A stretch of 64,000 bases of DNA, from assembly GCF_023053635.1 (NCBI RefSeq), contig NC_086175.1:121780740-121844739 (forward strand), read 5' to 3'. The notes beneath the pieces are model-generated. The model was not told the DNA's origin and searched no databases. It saw only the letters and a list, made by a program, of their open reading frames with translations. This document shows, one piece after another, positions 1-10,899 of the stretch; position 1 is the first letter of the stretch, and every line of letters starts with the position of its first letter. The DNA comes from Elgaria multicarinata webbii. Lineage: Eukaryota > Chordata > Lepidosauria > Squamata > Anguidae. The translations under genes were made by a program, and so were the position numbers.

Positions 1-1727
1 TTGCATATCATTGTTTTGTAATGGAGTTACTTAAAACACACTTAATTGCATACACTTAATTGCATAAGAATTGTGGGTGAACGTACGTTATGAGGTTAGC
101 CCTTTGGAAATGTTCTTGTAGGGGAACACTAGCTCATTTCTTCTTGAAATGATAGATAGCACTTACAAAGCCGCACAACCGATGTAGTACAAATATATTT
201 GCTATCCAATTAATAGTATGGTCAGTATTCTCTACACATACCAACAGTCTTCAGTATCTTGAACTTCACGTAGGGTGAAGGTACAAAGCATATTTCCCCC
301 CATGAAATGCACCACTGTATATCCAAGTCAATATGCAGCATCACAAACATTTTTTTGAAACTCAGCAGTTTGCTACATTTCCTGGGGGTCCAAGGAGTCA
401 CATTGCAACTGGAAATGGGGAAGGACCCTAGCTAGGCCTATAAGCATATGCTCTGCATGCACAAAGTCCCAGGTTATGTTTCAGGAATCAAAACACATCA
501 CTAATCCAATGGAACAATCCGAAGTATAAAAGAGCATATGTTCATGCACCTTTAATCTCTCTGTCATACACACGCACTGCTCTGGATAATCTGAACACAA
601 CCACAGCAATTTTCAACAGCCGTTAGTGAGCCTCTTTCACACCCTCAATGAAATGTTGGCACATACATGCAACCTGATTGCAAAAGAACAGCACAACAGT
701 TTTCCTAAAAGTGGTATAACTTCTAGAACAGGGAGTGAGAAACTTCTGGCCTTCTAGATGATGTTCAACTCCTATCATAGGTGGGAGGGTGCTATTGCAC
801 CCATGTCCTACTTTTGGGTTCCTGGGTGACAGCTGTTTGGCCACTGTGTGAACAAAGTGCTAGACTAGATGGACTCTTGGTCTGCTCCAGCATGGCTCTT
901 ATGTTTTTTCTGCTGAGGGCTGATGGGAGTTGAGTCCAACATCTGGAGGGCCATAGGTTCCATACCCATTTCTTTACAAACTCTCACCTGGAAATGCATA
1001 CAATTATGCATTCCCCTTTACACAGACCTTTAAAGACATTTATCTTCAACATTTATGAGAACTCCAGTAGTAGCCAGAATACTGTGCTTATCTTACCCAC
1101 AGATAATTAACAAAAGACTCAATCAAGTTTCAGTGTGTTAAATATTTTATTTTTAAATAAGACTCACAGCATAATTACAAAATGCTTTATTTCAAGTGTT
1201 ACCTATATAAGGTGTTACATTCAGTTTCACTTTTCATGCAGTTTTCAAAAGTTAGCAACTATCTCACAAAGATAAAAAACACTTTAAAGTGAACTTTGAC
1301 AGCATTTGTATTTGTAATTACATACAATAATAAATACTCCAGTTCTTTCCTCTCTTATAATGCACTAGTGCTTTACAGTATTCTGTTACAGTAGATCTTT
1401 GCTAGTTTGCACTACCTGAAGACATACTACACTACACATTTAAATTAGTTTCAAACCTGCTTAATTATTTAAGGAAAGCAACCCTACAGTTCTGTGTTCA
1501 TTTGGGGGAAACTGTAACAGCTAAACAGGTTTCAAAGTGGTTTACATTTGTAGTGCAACCTTAAGGCGGTGCTCTGCAAGCCACGTGAGTCAGTACACTG
1601 TTACTTAAAATGGCTTAGATGTTAAACCCTGAAATGTTTATTTAGATGTGTGCTTAGAAAAAAGAAAGAACGTACAGCCTTATGCTAAGCAGTTCATTCT
1701 GTTATATCCCACCTGTTTCAATGACTG
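1..1727. other. Non-coding, downstream of ANKRD49 exon copy
   Basis: No supported coding sequence. AT-rich sequence on the 3' side of the minus-strand ANKRD49 terminal exon, with traces of small foldback repeats at about 735-800 and 905-960. Minus-strand AATAAA-type signals occur (for example near 1150 and 1187) and could belong to a long ANKRD49 3' UTR, but this is only a possibility. The equivalent in the other copy is 17169-18895. Confidence 0.4.
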
Positions 1728-2375
1728 GGTTCAGACAATACAATAACCAAAGGTGGTTTAAATAGTTCATTGGTTATTTAACCCACCATCGGTTATTGTG
1801 TTGTGGAGGGTACTGCGGGTTATTTCCTCAGCCACGCAAGTTATTTCATCAGCCAAGAGTCGCAAGGCAAGAGCGGTTTAGCGGTAGCTGCTGCTCTAGT
1901 CCAGCTGGCAGGATAGATTTTCAGCAGGCTGCATTTGGACAACACAATAGTCAATGGTGGATTAATAGTCAACTCTACGGTTGATTATCGAGGGATTCTC
2001 CCCACACAACATAATTATAATCAACCGTGGTGTGGACTAAGGTCAGCGTCGAGTTGACTAATTGATACATCCCCCACCCTCTCTTCTCCCCTCAATCCTC
2101 CCAGTGGTATCCCATCAGGCACTGCAAGTTCTGCCAGCTGGACTAGAGCAGCTGCCGCCAATTTGGTCGCTCTTGCCAGAGACTCTATAGTCGCTGAAAA
2201 TAACCAACTGAGTGCAACGGAATAATCAATGGTTCCTGACACACAACACGATAATCAACGGTTGTTCAAATAATCAACTCTGCACAGCGTTGGTTATTTC
2301 TTCCGAATAACCAATCATGGTGCGAAAAAGTCCTGACAGACATTAGCCAAGCGTTGACTATTTGGTTAGCGTGTT
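1728..2375. mobile_element. Foldback non-autonomous DNA transposon (left copy)
   Basis: Bounded by a left end reading ggttcagacaatacaataac and a right end that is roughly its reverse complement (gcgtgttgtccgaatcc). Inside are many short inverted phrases of the type aataatcaacggttg. An internal join near 1932 suggests that two related elements are nested or dimerised. No coding capacity is visible. The same family recurs at 23733-24213 and 40404-40880, and more distantly elsewhere. The transposon superfamily is not certain because I could not read a clean target duplication. Confidence 0.6.
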
Positions 2376-2949
2376 GTCCGAATCCATTCGTACTTTCTAA
2401 AAAGTATATTCTAGGAAAACTGTATTTTACTGACTTTAGCAAAACTGGCATGCTTATAAGCAACACATCAGAGAGAAGCAAGGTCCTCTGACAAGTAAAC
2501 ACGATGACATACTAGTAACTTTAAGTATGTTAACGCAAGTAGTTTATTGTCTGCATTGTAATGACTTGCAGCTAACCACATTTACAAACAAGAACAATCC
2601 ATTGACTTAAAGAGGACTTCCATGCTTGTAAGTAGTAATTACATCTGGGGCTTCAGAATACAATATTTAAGGGCTTCAAGTTTTAGTACACAAGCCACTT
2701 ACTCCACTCGAACTTAGATTGAAGTTGGCTTTAGTTTATCATTTTTGATTGTTGTAGCCTTCAAGCTACTTTTCCAGGATTAACCTCAACGAGAGGACTG
2801 ACTCTACGTTTATAGTAATGGAGAAATAGCACACTACAGCAAGCCACAAAGTCCCATTTCGGTGGGATTTACTTTTAACTTAGGGTTGGTTCACACAAGA
2901 TGTTTGAAGTAGTGAAGAGCATATAAGACATATTTGAGTTGCGACCCCT
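2376..2949. other. Unassigned non-coding sequence
   Basis: I see no gene, RNA or clear repeat here. It is AT-rich single-copy-looking sequence between a foldback element and a LINE tail. The same stretch is present at 19544-20117. Confidence 0.4.
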
Positions 2950-3496
2950 TTATATTTAACCTCTTACTTTATATGAGCTAAGATGGTTATTCACCCGGTG
3001 CAGGTTAAATTCACTCGTTGATGAAGGCGCGTTATAGGACCCATCCTAGGGTGAAAGCAGACTGCCCAGCTGGTTGCCCCAAAATCGAGGATATGACACA
3101 TTTTCTAGTTGAATGCCCAATGTATGCGGAATTGAGGAAGCAATATCTTGAGCCTTTAATTCCTAGGTTTAACTATATGCCGTCCAAAAAGGCAACTCAA
3201 ATACTTCTGTTACGCTCTGATAATTATATATCATTTAGGACTGCAAAGTTTGTACATCGGGCACTGGAGATGAGGAAGCTCCTGACTACCTTGTAGGATC
3301 AAATTATATCCTGTTGATACCATATGTTGGTTAATATAGTTAACGTAAATATGACAACTTGGCCGTCTACGATGTTATTAATGTTTGTATTACTCTTTCG
3401 GCTGCGGTGAGTTGGCGGCTGGGTGTGCAATTATTCTGTTTGTATGCAAATAGCCTACCTGGCTAATATGCAATAAAGTATTTATTATTATTTGAG
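2950..3496 (+). mobile_element. 3' tail of a non-LTR retrotransposon (LINE)
   Basis: An open frame at 3018-3296 encodes 92 residues with a Cys-x3-Cys ... His-x4-Cys knuckle (DCPAGCPKIED then HFLVEC). This resembles the C-terminal zinc-knuckle end of some LINE reverse-transcriptase proteins. It is followed by a non-coding tail and an A/T-rich terminus (aataaagtatttattattat). The 5' part of the element is missing. The LINE clade is not assigned. The 92-residue frame is unchanged in the second copy at 20186-20464. Confidence 0.6.
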
Positions 3497-3734
3497 TTGC
3501 AGCAGGGTACATGGTAGTCCTATTCTCATGAGTCCATAATCATTTCAGACACTGTAATTTCCAACTAAGAACATTCTCCAATTTCATTGCAGAAACAGAC
3601 AGGTATGCCATTTCATGCACTACAAATTCACACCATGCATGCAAATGATAATCCATGAGCTTGTACCCAGTTTCTTCCTTGTACAAGCCCCTATGATTTA
3701 TAGGGTGGGGGGAGCAATATGCGTGAATCAGCCT

Positions 3735-3855
3735 GGTGCCCTCTAGATATTTTGGACTTTTAACTTCCATCAGCCCCAGCCAGCATGGCCAATTGTTAGG
3801 AATCTTGGGAGTTGTAGTCCAAAACAAATGGAGTGTGCCAGGTTGGGGAAAGGTG
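3735..3855. mobile_element. Small hAT-type foldback MITE (degraded)
   Basis: Left arm cctggtgccctctagat... and right arm ...aaaatggagtgtgccaggttggggaaagg form an imperfect inverted repeat around ccagccagcatggcc. It is the same family as the better preserved element at 44155-44289. The duplicate is at 20903-21023. Confidence 0.6.
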
Positions 3856-4999
3856 GTGTAGATCTTTTGACAACACATATTGTATACACTTTTTTTTTTG
3901 CCCAAGCTCATATCTTATTGAAGTATTATGTGAACCAGCTCTAAGAGTATTCAGGACTGGTAACTCAACATATATAAATGACTTCAGACTACTGGTCATA
4001 TTATTAATGAATGACACCAAAGGGCTCACAAATGTCATTTTGTATATGAGAACATAAAAAAGGAAAGTAACGATACATACAAACTAGGGTACGACTAAGT
4101 AAAGCAAGCCCTGGAATCTCATAGTACTTGCATCTTTGGATCACGCCAGCCGTAATGTTTGGTGCTGTGCAAATTACCTTTGAGAAAGCTACCACTGTCA
4201 AATGCCTACATATAGCAGCATTATACAAGGATTTTTTTTTTTTGCAAGAGCCGAATCTATGAGCAGAATCTAGCAAGGATCTAGAATCCTGTTTATAGAT
4301 CCATCTAAAGTAAATAATATACTCCCAACTTAACATTTCCAAGTGTAGGCATTCATTTGTGACTAAAAAGCAAAATGAGAGCACAAGATGTTAGGTTTTG
4401 AAGGTAAGCAGGTCATTTGAGACAGATATACCATACTGCACCAGAGTAGGCCTTTGAAATCTGACCATCACATTGCACTATTGATTTCAGGTCAGCGATG
4501 TTTGTAACAGCTGAGAAGATGCCATTATCCACTGTTGAGAAGCAGCTGCTAACCTCAGTACTGGCAAAAGGCTGTATGTTTAGGCAGTTTGTCTCCCATG
4601 TTCCTTTCTGTTCAAGCATGTCTGTCAGTCACCAATTAGCTCTCATTAAATTTCCATCGTTTTGAAAAGAAGAACCAGCCAATGTTTGGAGCAATGTCAA
4701 TTGCACTAGTGTACGCACCTGTGATGTTTTGGGTGAAAATTTCTTGTAGTCATGCCATGGGATACTTACAATTCCTCCAATGTTTTTCAAGTAAAAGTGG
4801 AATGTTTCACAAGTATAAGGGTAGTGTAATTTAATTTATAAAAATAGTGACCTCGTAACAAAATGAGATCTCATTTCAGCATCTCAAAGAGAAAAGCTAT
4901 GCCGAGAAGTGGGGTTGAAAGCACCAAATTTGAGTGCAATAACGAAGTGTAATTTTTTTTTACCAAGGCCCAGTTTCAACATTCAAATGTTCACAATTC
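3856..4999. other. Probable ANKRD49 3' untranslated or downstream sequence (left copy)
   Basis: This lies directly 3' of the ANKRD49 stop codon on the minus strand. It has no supported coding frame and no repeat that I recognise. It contains T runs near 3891 and 4231. The length of the 3' UTR cannot be set from sequence alone. Confidence 0.35.
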
Positions 5000-5461
5000 C
5001 TAAGAATCTGACACAGAATTTGTGCAATTTTCAACAATTTCAAACAGATAGTGATATATATCAGTCCTTCGAGCGATATCGTATCCCGTTTCGTCCAAGT
5101 TGTTTTTGAGGTTTGGCTTCAAATAGCGATTCATGAGCAAGAGTTCAAGGGTTTCCTTGCTCTCCCTGTTTCCTGCTGCAAGGTGCAGGGGAGTCAGCAA
5201 GCCATTGGTCTGAGCATTGATATCCGCACCATGCTGAAGCAAGAACGAGGCTATCTTTGTGTTGTTCCACTTACAGGCACTGTGCAGTGGGGTCCAGCTA
5301 TCCACTGTCAATGCATGAACATCTGCGCCGCGGGCAATCAGCTCTCGTACAACTTCCAAGTGTCCACTATAGGCAGCACGGTGGAGAGGGGTATATTGGT
5401 CTTCATCTTGGACATTTACTGGAACAAGATTTTGAGACAAGAGCCTTTGTACCGTGTTAAG
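5000..5461 (-). CDS. ANKRD49: Duplicate terminal exon of ANKRD49 (left copy, no upstream exon in view)
   Basis: The minus strand reads from a clean acceptor (pyrimidine tract then cacag, exon starting at 5461) through 153 codons to a TAG stop at 5000-5002. The peptide begins LNTVQRLLSQN and carries ankyrin repeats (TPLHRAAYSGHLEVVRELIA, TPLHSACKWNN, TPLHLAAGNRESKETLELLL), ending in the conserved tail ARRTDIYHYLFEIVE. It encodes exactly the same residues as the exon at 22168-22629; the one base difference seen in the exon, in the codon after GH, is synonymous. The first coding exon (24485-24745) is not repeated between here and there. This is therefore either an orphan copy or an alternative distal last exon of the same gene. 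If the assembly holds a false duplication, it is simply the other allele. Confidence 0.75.
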   Translation of the reverse strand, partial: LNTVQRLLSQNLVPVNVQDEDQYTPLHRAAYSGHLEVVRELIARGADVHALTVDSWTPLHSACKWNNTKIASFLLQHGADINAQTNGLLTPLHLAAGNRESKETLELLLMNRYLKPNLKNNLDETGYDIARRTDIYHYLFEIVENCTNSVSDS

Positions 5462-5529
5462 CTGTGAGGGAGAAAAAGAGACAAATCCATTATAGCAAGC
5501 CAACTAACTAGATACATTACTTTTAGGTG

Positions 5530-5850
5530 GAGTGCAATGTACAGGGAGAGAGCCTTTTCAGTGGTGGCCCCCCAATTATGGAATGATCTCCCCGCCGAGG
5601 CTCACCTGGCGCCAACGTTGTTATCTTTTTGGCGCCAGCTCAAGACTTTTCTCTTCTCCCAGGCAGTTAACAACATATGCTGAGTTTTTAACTGACCCCA
5701 GAATAGTTGCTTAAATGCATATTGTTGTTTTTATGCTTTTGATAGTTTTAAATTTTTATATTTGTTTTTAATGTTCACTGTTTTCAACCTTTGTAAACCG
5801 CCCAGAGAGCTTTAGCTATGGGGCGGTATATAAATGTAATAAATAAAAAA
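5530..5850 (+). mobile_element. L2-type LINE 3' tail
   Basis: Translation fragments around 5545-5690 resemble the C-terminal end of an L2-clade reverse-transcriptase protein (RAFSVVAPQLWNDLP-like). They are followed by the characteristic 3' tail gaccgccca/gagagctttagct, then ggcggtatataaatg and (aataaa)n. The duplicate is at 22698-23018, where the simple tail differs slightly. Confidence 0.75.
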
Positions 5851-6179
5851 ATACAGTGTGGTGAGTTTGGATACTGAAGACCCGGGCCACAAATCCCGCT
5901 CAGCTATAAAGTTCATTTCCTCCCAGCCTAAGTGAACACAATGTTTGTTTATTTTTACATTTTTATCCCACCTAGAGAAGTGAAGATTTTATGTTCAAAT
6001 ATTTAAGGGTACTTCCAGATTAGGCTTTTATCACACCATCACCCTGCCTCATTCACGGAACTTTTCAGGGGGTCAAGATGGCATCGGCTTCTACTTGTAA
6101 TCCTCCTGTTTTCCCACTGCTTCTTCCAAATTTACATCTTCCATCTTTTTTTCTTACCACAGGAAATCGTTAAAGAAAA

Positions 6180-6690
6180 AAAGACAGAATAACTTTTTTT
6201 GGTCGTGCTAGGAGTGCTCCGTCTGGAAGCACCCTTAGGAAAAAAATTATTGCTTGTATGACAATTTGGGGGAAATTGGATCTTTCAAAATGTGGACATA
6301 CCAATGCACTGAGAAATAACCAATGCATGAACAAGAGTCTTGGCAGAAGAGACAGACAAAAATGATTGAATCCTGGCAATATTATACAGGAAAAAACGAC
6401 AGGATTTAGCTACTGCCTCAATATGAGGAATAAAGGAGAGCGAGGAGTCAAATATAAAGCCAAGACTACAAGCTTCCTTGACTGGAGTAAGTGTAACATT
6501 ATTGACAGTAAGAGAGAATGAGAGATGAGGAGAAGGTTTAGGAGGAAAAACAAGCAATTCAGTCTTTGCCATATTAAGTTTCAAACGACGATAAAGCAAC
6601 CAAGCTGAGATATCTGAAAGACATGCCGAGATACGATCGTGAACATCAGGAGAAAGTTCTGGAGATGAAAGATATAATTTAATAGTATAA
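6180..6690 (-). mobile_element. L2-type LINE reverse-transcriptase fragment
   Basis: On the minus strand an open stretch at 6285-6599 encodes residues such as LKLNMAKTELLVFPPKP, then VKEACSLGFIFDSSLSF and HIEAVAKSCRFFLYNIARI. This is the typical thumb and post-palm region of L2-clade non-LTR reverse transcriptases. Both ends are missing. It sits just right of the duplication junction. Confidence 0.75.
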
Positions 6691-6857
6691 TTATAATTTA
6701 ATAATAATAAAATATAATAGTGCTCCTATAGCTTAGTTACGCAATTCTTGTATTCCCTTCTCAAGTGCGTGATATTGTAGATATGGAAAAACAATGTTGA
6801 ATTCTGTAACCACCTTCCATTCAAGGTAGTGAATCACTAACATAGTTTTCATGACAA

Positions 6858-6935
6858 ACTAGTGAACACAAGAAGGTGCTTTATACCAAGTCAGACTGTT
6901 GGTCTGCCCATTTCAGCATTATCTATATCAGGGGT
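6858..6935 (-). mobile_element. tRNA-derived SINE fragment
   Basis: Reads as the reverse complement of the 3' part of the SINE at 26425-26612 (phrases gctttataccaagtcagac and ttggtctgccc). Only the tail region is left. Confidence 0.55.
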
Positions 6936-7054
6936 CTCCTGCAGGCACCACTGGACCCACACAGCCATACTGAAGCAACCACCAAGCTATTTACCCCCTC
7001 TGCAAGTGAATGGAGCCTTGGGGTGGTGGTGGGGTGTCACCATCACTGAAAAAG

Positions 7055-7268
7055 CATGTTGTTTCAAACAACTGCTGCATATTATTCCATTTTATACAGT
7101 GCCCTCTGGTGCCCAAAAAGACAACATAGGTTCACTGTGCCTTTTCCAAATACTGTGCCATGGCGTGGCGGATTGCGTGAGAAAGGAACAGTGAACCTAT
7201 TTTCCCTTTTGGGGCATCAGAGGGTGCTGTATAAAATGAAATGTGCACCATGTTTTTGAAACAAAATA
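7055..7268. mobile_element. Foldback MITE with long imperfect inverted arms
   Basis: The left arm (ttgtttcaaacaactg ... tttatacagtgccctctggtgccc ... ataggttcactgtg) pairs with the right arm (cagtgaacctat ... ggggcatcagagggtgctgtataaaatg ... tttttgaaacaaaa). The arms are about 90 bases each around a short GC-rich loop near 7155-7185. There is no coding capacity. It does not share termini with the other foldback families in the window. Confidence 0.65.
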
Positions 7269-7697
7269 TTTTTTCATTGATGGTCTGAAAAGCCACCTGG
7301 AATGATAACTCGGTATATGCATAATGCTGCAATTGTGGAGCAAAAAGCCTGGAATTTGAAAATAGTCACAAAATTCACTTTCCTGAGAACCTTGGCTCTC
7401 TCTTTTTTATATAAGGGGCAAAGCCCTTATGCTTGTGAAGATATGCTTGCAGGTGTGTGGATGATGCCTACTAAAATCTCAGAAGCCAAAAAGGGACTTT
7501 GAAAAAAATGTCCGTTGTAGGCAAGGCTTTACCCTCTATAGTTCCTTGCCTTCTCCCATGACTAGTAAAGCCAACATGAATTGTACAAAATGGCAATCAT
7601 TAAAGAACATATTATACAAATAAGAAAAGCAGGGCAACTTTGCGTAATTTATACTGGTTGCAGAATTCCACTTTTCTTGGCTCATGATTTTGTTAGC

Positions 7698-7768
7698 TTT
7701 GTTTATTTGTTTATTTATTTAATGCATTTTTATACCGCCCAATAGCCGAAGCTCTCTAGGCGGTTTGT
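7698..7768 (-). mobile_element. L2-type LINE 3' terminus, short
   Basis: Minus-strand version of the common tail: (tttatt)n, then tttttataccgcccaatagc and cgaagctctctaggcggttt. Only about 70 bases are retained. Confidence 0.7.
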
Positions 7769-7839
7769 TTGTAATGCAGAGTACACACACAGACTTGCTG
7801 ATTGCCGATGAGTTTATAAAACGAATGGGCAACCTGTGT

Positions 7840-7940
7840 CCATCCAGACTTTTTGGCCAACAACTCCCAGCAACCCTAGCCAACATAGGGATTATAGGAG
7901 TTGGAGCCCCAAATATATGGTCACAAGTTGGCCACGCCTG
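7840..7940. mobile_element. Degraded hAT-type foldback MITE
   Basis: Inverted phrases ccaacaactcccagcaaccc and gggattataggagttgg around a short centre match the small MITE family, with many substitutions. Confidence 0.45.
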
Positions 7941-8337
7941 TTATAAAAGGTCTAAATACTTGGATAACAAGGCTTCTCTGGATTTTTGTAGACTTTCAAG
8001 TTTAAATGGCCGTTAGAAGCTGGGAGTGAACTATAGCAGCGCAATGACCTATTCAACTAGCACCATGTTATTTACACACTTTTGCAAAACATATGGATCT
8101 GGCTGAACTGGAAGTAGATGTAGAGCTTTGACTTGTGTAGAGTTTTTAGACTTAATGTACCTTCATCTAAATTAGACGGTAAGCAACTGGACGCCCTTGG
8201 GCCAAATTCTGGCATACTAAGAGATGCTGACTGGCCCTCAAGTTGCCAATCAAGAGACAAAAGACTTGAAGAGATCTGTAGCAACAGAATCTGATGGCAG
8301 ACCATGTTAAGAGCTGAGACACTTTCTGTCACCAGGG

Positions 8338-8368
8338 AGTGGAGAGAGAGAGAGAGAAAGAGAGAAGG
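8338..8368. repeat. (GA)n simple repeat at the DIRS left flank
   Basis: Runs of ga/aga immediately left of the DIRS element. A matching (tc)n run begins right after the element at about 13912. Confidence 0.85.
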
Positions 8369-8391
8369 TTCTTCTTCGTGGTCTCTATGCA

Positions 8392-8524
8392 TCACACATA
8401 TGGGCTTTGCGCCTGCGCAGAGACCAGACCGGAACCTACTATAGCTGAGTGGAACGTTTTTGGCGGGAACCCCTCCCCCCACGCTACCGCGCATGTCTAT
8501 GGGGTTCCCGCCCTTACCTCAGTT
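8392..8524 (+). repeat. DIRS left inverted terminal repeat
   Basis: About 133 bases; the reverse complement of 13727-13859, and identical over everything I compared. Outside it lie about 23 bases of unique left terminus. Confidence 0.92.
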
Positions 8525-8738
8525 CTTCGTCGTCCGCCATCGTGCATAGACCATAGAACCAACCTCTTAGCGTTTGTGTCTTAAAAATATCTTCTTTACT
8601 CTAATTCTTTCTCTTCTTTCTTGTTTTCTTTTTCTCGCTTCGGCGTTTCTTCTCCTTTATCTATCCTATATAAAAAAAAATAAAAAAAAATAGTTTTTTG
8701 TAGTTTAGATTTTCCTCAGCGACTTCGTCGCTTGAGGC

Positions 8739-10842
8739 CTGTATGGCACTAAAAGCACCGTTTAGAAAGTGCGTAAAGTGCGGGGCTAAGCTCCCTCCAT
8801 CGGACGGACACTCCCTTTGCATATTGTGCTTAGGTGAAGGGCACGTTGTCGAGACCTGCCATCATTGTATGGCCTTTACAAAACAGACCAGGAAACATTG
8901 AGCAGACCGACTCCGCTCGGTTCTTTGGGAGAAGGCTCTCAAGGCCGCGGAGGCCCCGACAATGGAGAAGACTGCGGCTCATAAGTCCGTGACTCATAAG
9001 ACGGCACTTACTAAGACCGCACCGGTCAAATCATCAGACCAAAGCACTGAAGTGCAGACCAGAGCTCATAGGGCTGAGATACCCCTCACGCCTGGTCGGT
9101 CTTTCTTGAGTTCAAAGGCTAAAAAGGACTCTAAAAAAGCCAGAACTCCAATTCCTTCTTCTGAGACTGAGAAGAAGAAGAAAAAGAAGAGAAAGAGGGA
9201 TGCGGAGAGAACCTCCTTAGCATCGCCTCCTCCAGTAGAGCCGGTTAGGAGTCAATCCACTCCACCCGCTGCTCCCACTGCCTCGGTATCGAAACCGCCC
9301 TCGGTATCTGCCGCCTCGATGTCGAGACCACCCTCGGTATCGAGGCCACATTCGTTACCAGCGGTACCGACTCGTCCGCCTAGCCTTTCAGAGGGCGAAC
9401 TGAGGGATTCGATGTCGGCAGCGTCTTCTCACCAGCCCCCTCGACCGCGAGAACTTCCATTGTTGCCATCTCCAAGGCTAACACCACGCCGTGATTGGGA
9501 GGCAGCCTCTCGCTACTCTGATCCTCAGGCGAGGGGTGACGAATACCAATGGGAGGGATACCGCCCCCAAAGGTTTTTTCAGGAACAACAGTATCCGCGG
9601 GAGGATTACTATGCTCTTCCCCCGCCTACAACTAGGGTGTGTCGTTTTCCTTTGCCTCCATCACCAGCGCCTCAAAGATCATCGGTATCGACACCTCGAC
9701 AACAACTGTCGGCGTCGACTGTGGCGATTCCTGCGGTATCAACGGATGATTTACGATTAATCACCGTATCGTCACCCGAGGAACATTATCCTTCGGACTC
9801 GGAATCGGGTGTGTCGGCCGCTCCTTCTTTTCCGTCACCGGAGGATGAGGTCCAAGATAGAGACCCTTCCTCCCCCTCAGACGACATGGTTAGGTTCTCG
9901 GACCATATCCTGCGAATGTCCAGAGCATTGGGAATAGAGACCCAGGAAGCTAATGAGGCTGTAGTAGATCGTATCTACGATGTGTTCCAGACTACCACGA
10001 ACCAGAGGATAGCGATCCCTCTCCCGCACGCGCTAAAGCAGGCAGCGCAGTTAACTTGGAAGACGCCGACGTCGACCCAGGCAACATCGAAACGCCTGGA
10101 AACTCTGTATAAAGTCCAAGAGGACGGTGCACAATTTTTAGTTCAGCACCCTAAGCCGAACTCAATAGTAGTTGAGTCAGCACAGGGCCAGTCCCAGAAA
10201 GCACATTCTGCTCCGGTTGACAGAGAAGGCAGAAAGCTGGACATTACTGGTAGAAGAGTCTACTCTTCATCCTCCTTAGGTATCAGAGCATCAGCATATG
10301 AGGCGACTATGGCCCGTTATCAACTTTTCCTTTGGGAAAAGATAGGTAACTTGTGTGATCACCTCCCAGAGGATAAAAGAGAGGTAGCAAGAGTTCTTCA
10401 GAATGAAGCTACTGGAATCGCTCGACAACAATTGTCCACTGCTCGACATCAGGTGGACTGTCATTCAAAATCAATGATGGGGGCCATATCGTTAAGAAGA
10501 CACGCCTGGCTCAGATCTTCAAATTTAACTAATGAGACTAAGTCCAGGATAGAAACTATGCCTTTTGATGGGGAAGGTCTATTTAACAGTAAGACTGATG
10601 AGACGCTGGACTCCATCTACAAGGCTAGAACAACAGCCAAGAAGATGGGGTTTACTCTTCCCTCTCAGCCTCAATACCGTTCGAGGAAATGGAGACCTCC
10701 GATGCAACAGCAACAGCATCGGCCCCAATACCAGCCTCAACCTCGGCAGCAACAACAACAGCTGCAGAGGAAGAGGCCTTACCAGGGCAGATACCAACAA
10801 GACAAGAGGCAACCCGACTTCAGCAAGAAACAGCGGGTTTGA
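8739..10842 (+). mobile_element. DIRS gag-like region
   Basis: Part of the DIRS element. It is a gag-like protein region rich in Ser, Pro and Lys. A short Cys/His-rich stretch precedes a long open frame (8962-10842), which ends in a Gln/Arg-rich basic tail. Function is inferred only from its position in the DIRS order and its composition. It is described as a fossil. Confidence 0.75.
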
Positions 10843-10899
10843 CTCCTTAGCTCCAGATCCACTCCCTTTTGCGAACCGCTTAGCACCCCAGTACCATCA

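Larger units (their letters stand above)
1..5985. repeat. Left copy (partial) of a large tandem duplication
   Basis: This stretch reappears at 17169-23153 with a constant offset of 17,168 bases. Reading the two side by side I counted about 18 substitutions and no net insertion or deletion. Similarity stops sharply after 5985 (copy 1) and 23153 (copy 2). The left edge is the window edge, so the start of the duplicated unit is not visible. Within it are the terminal exon of ANKRD49 on the minus strand, a foldback element, a LINE tail, a small MITE and an L2-type tail. It is either a recent segmental duplication or an unmerged haplotype; sequence alone does not decide. Confidence 0.93.
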
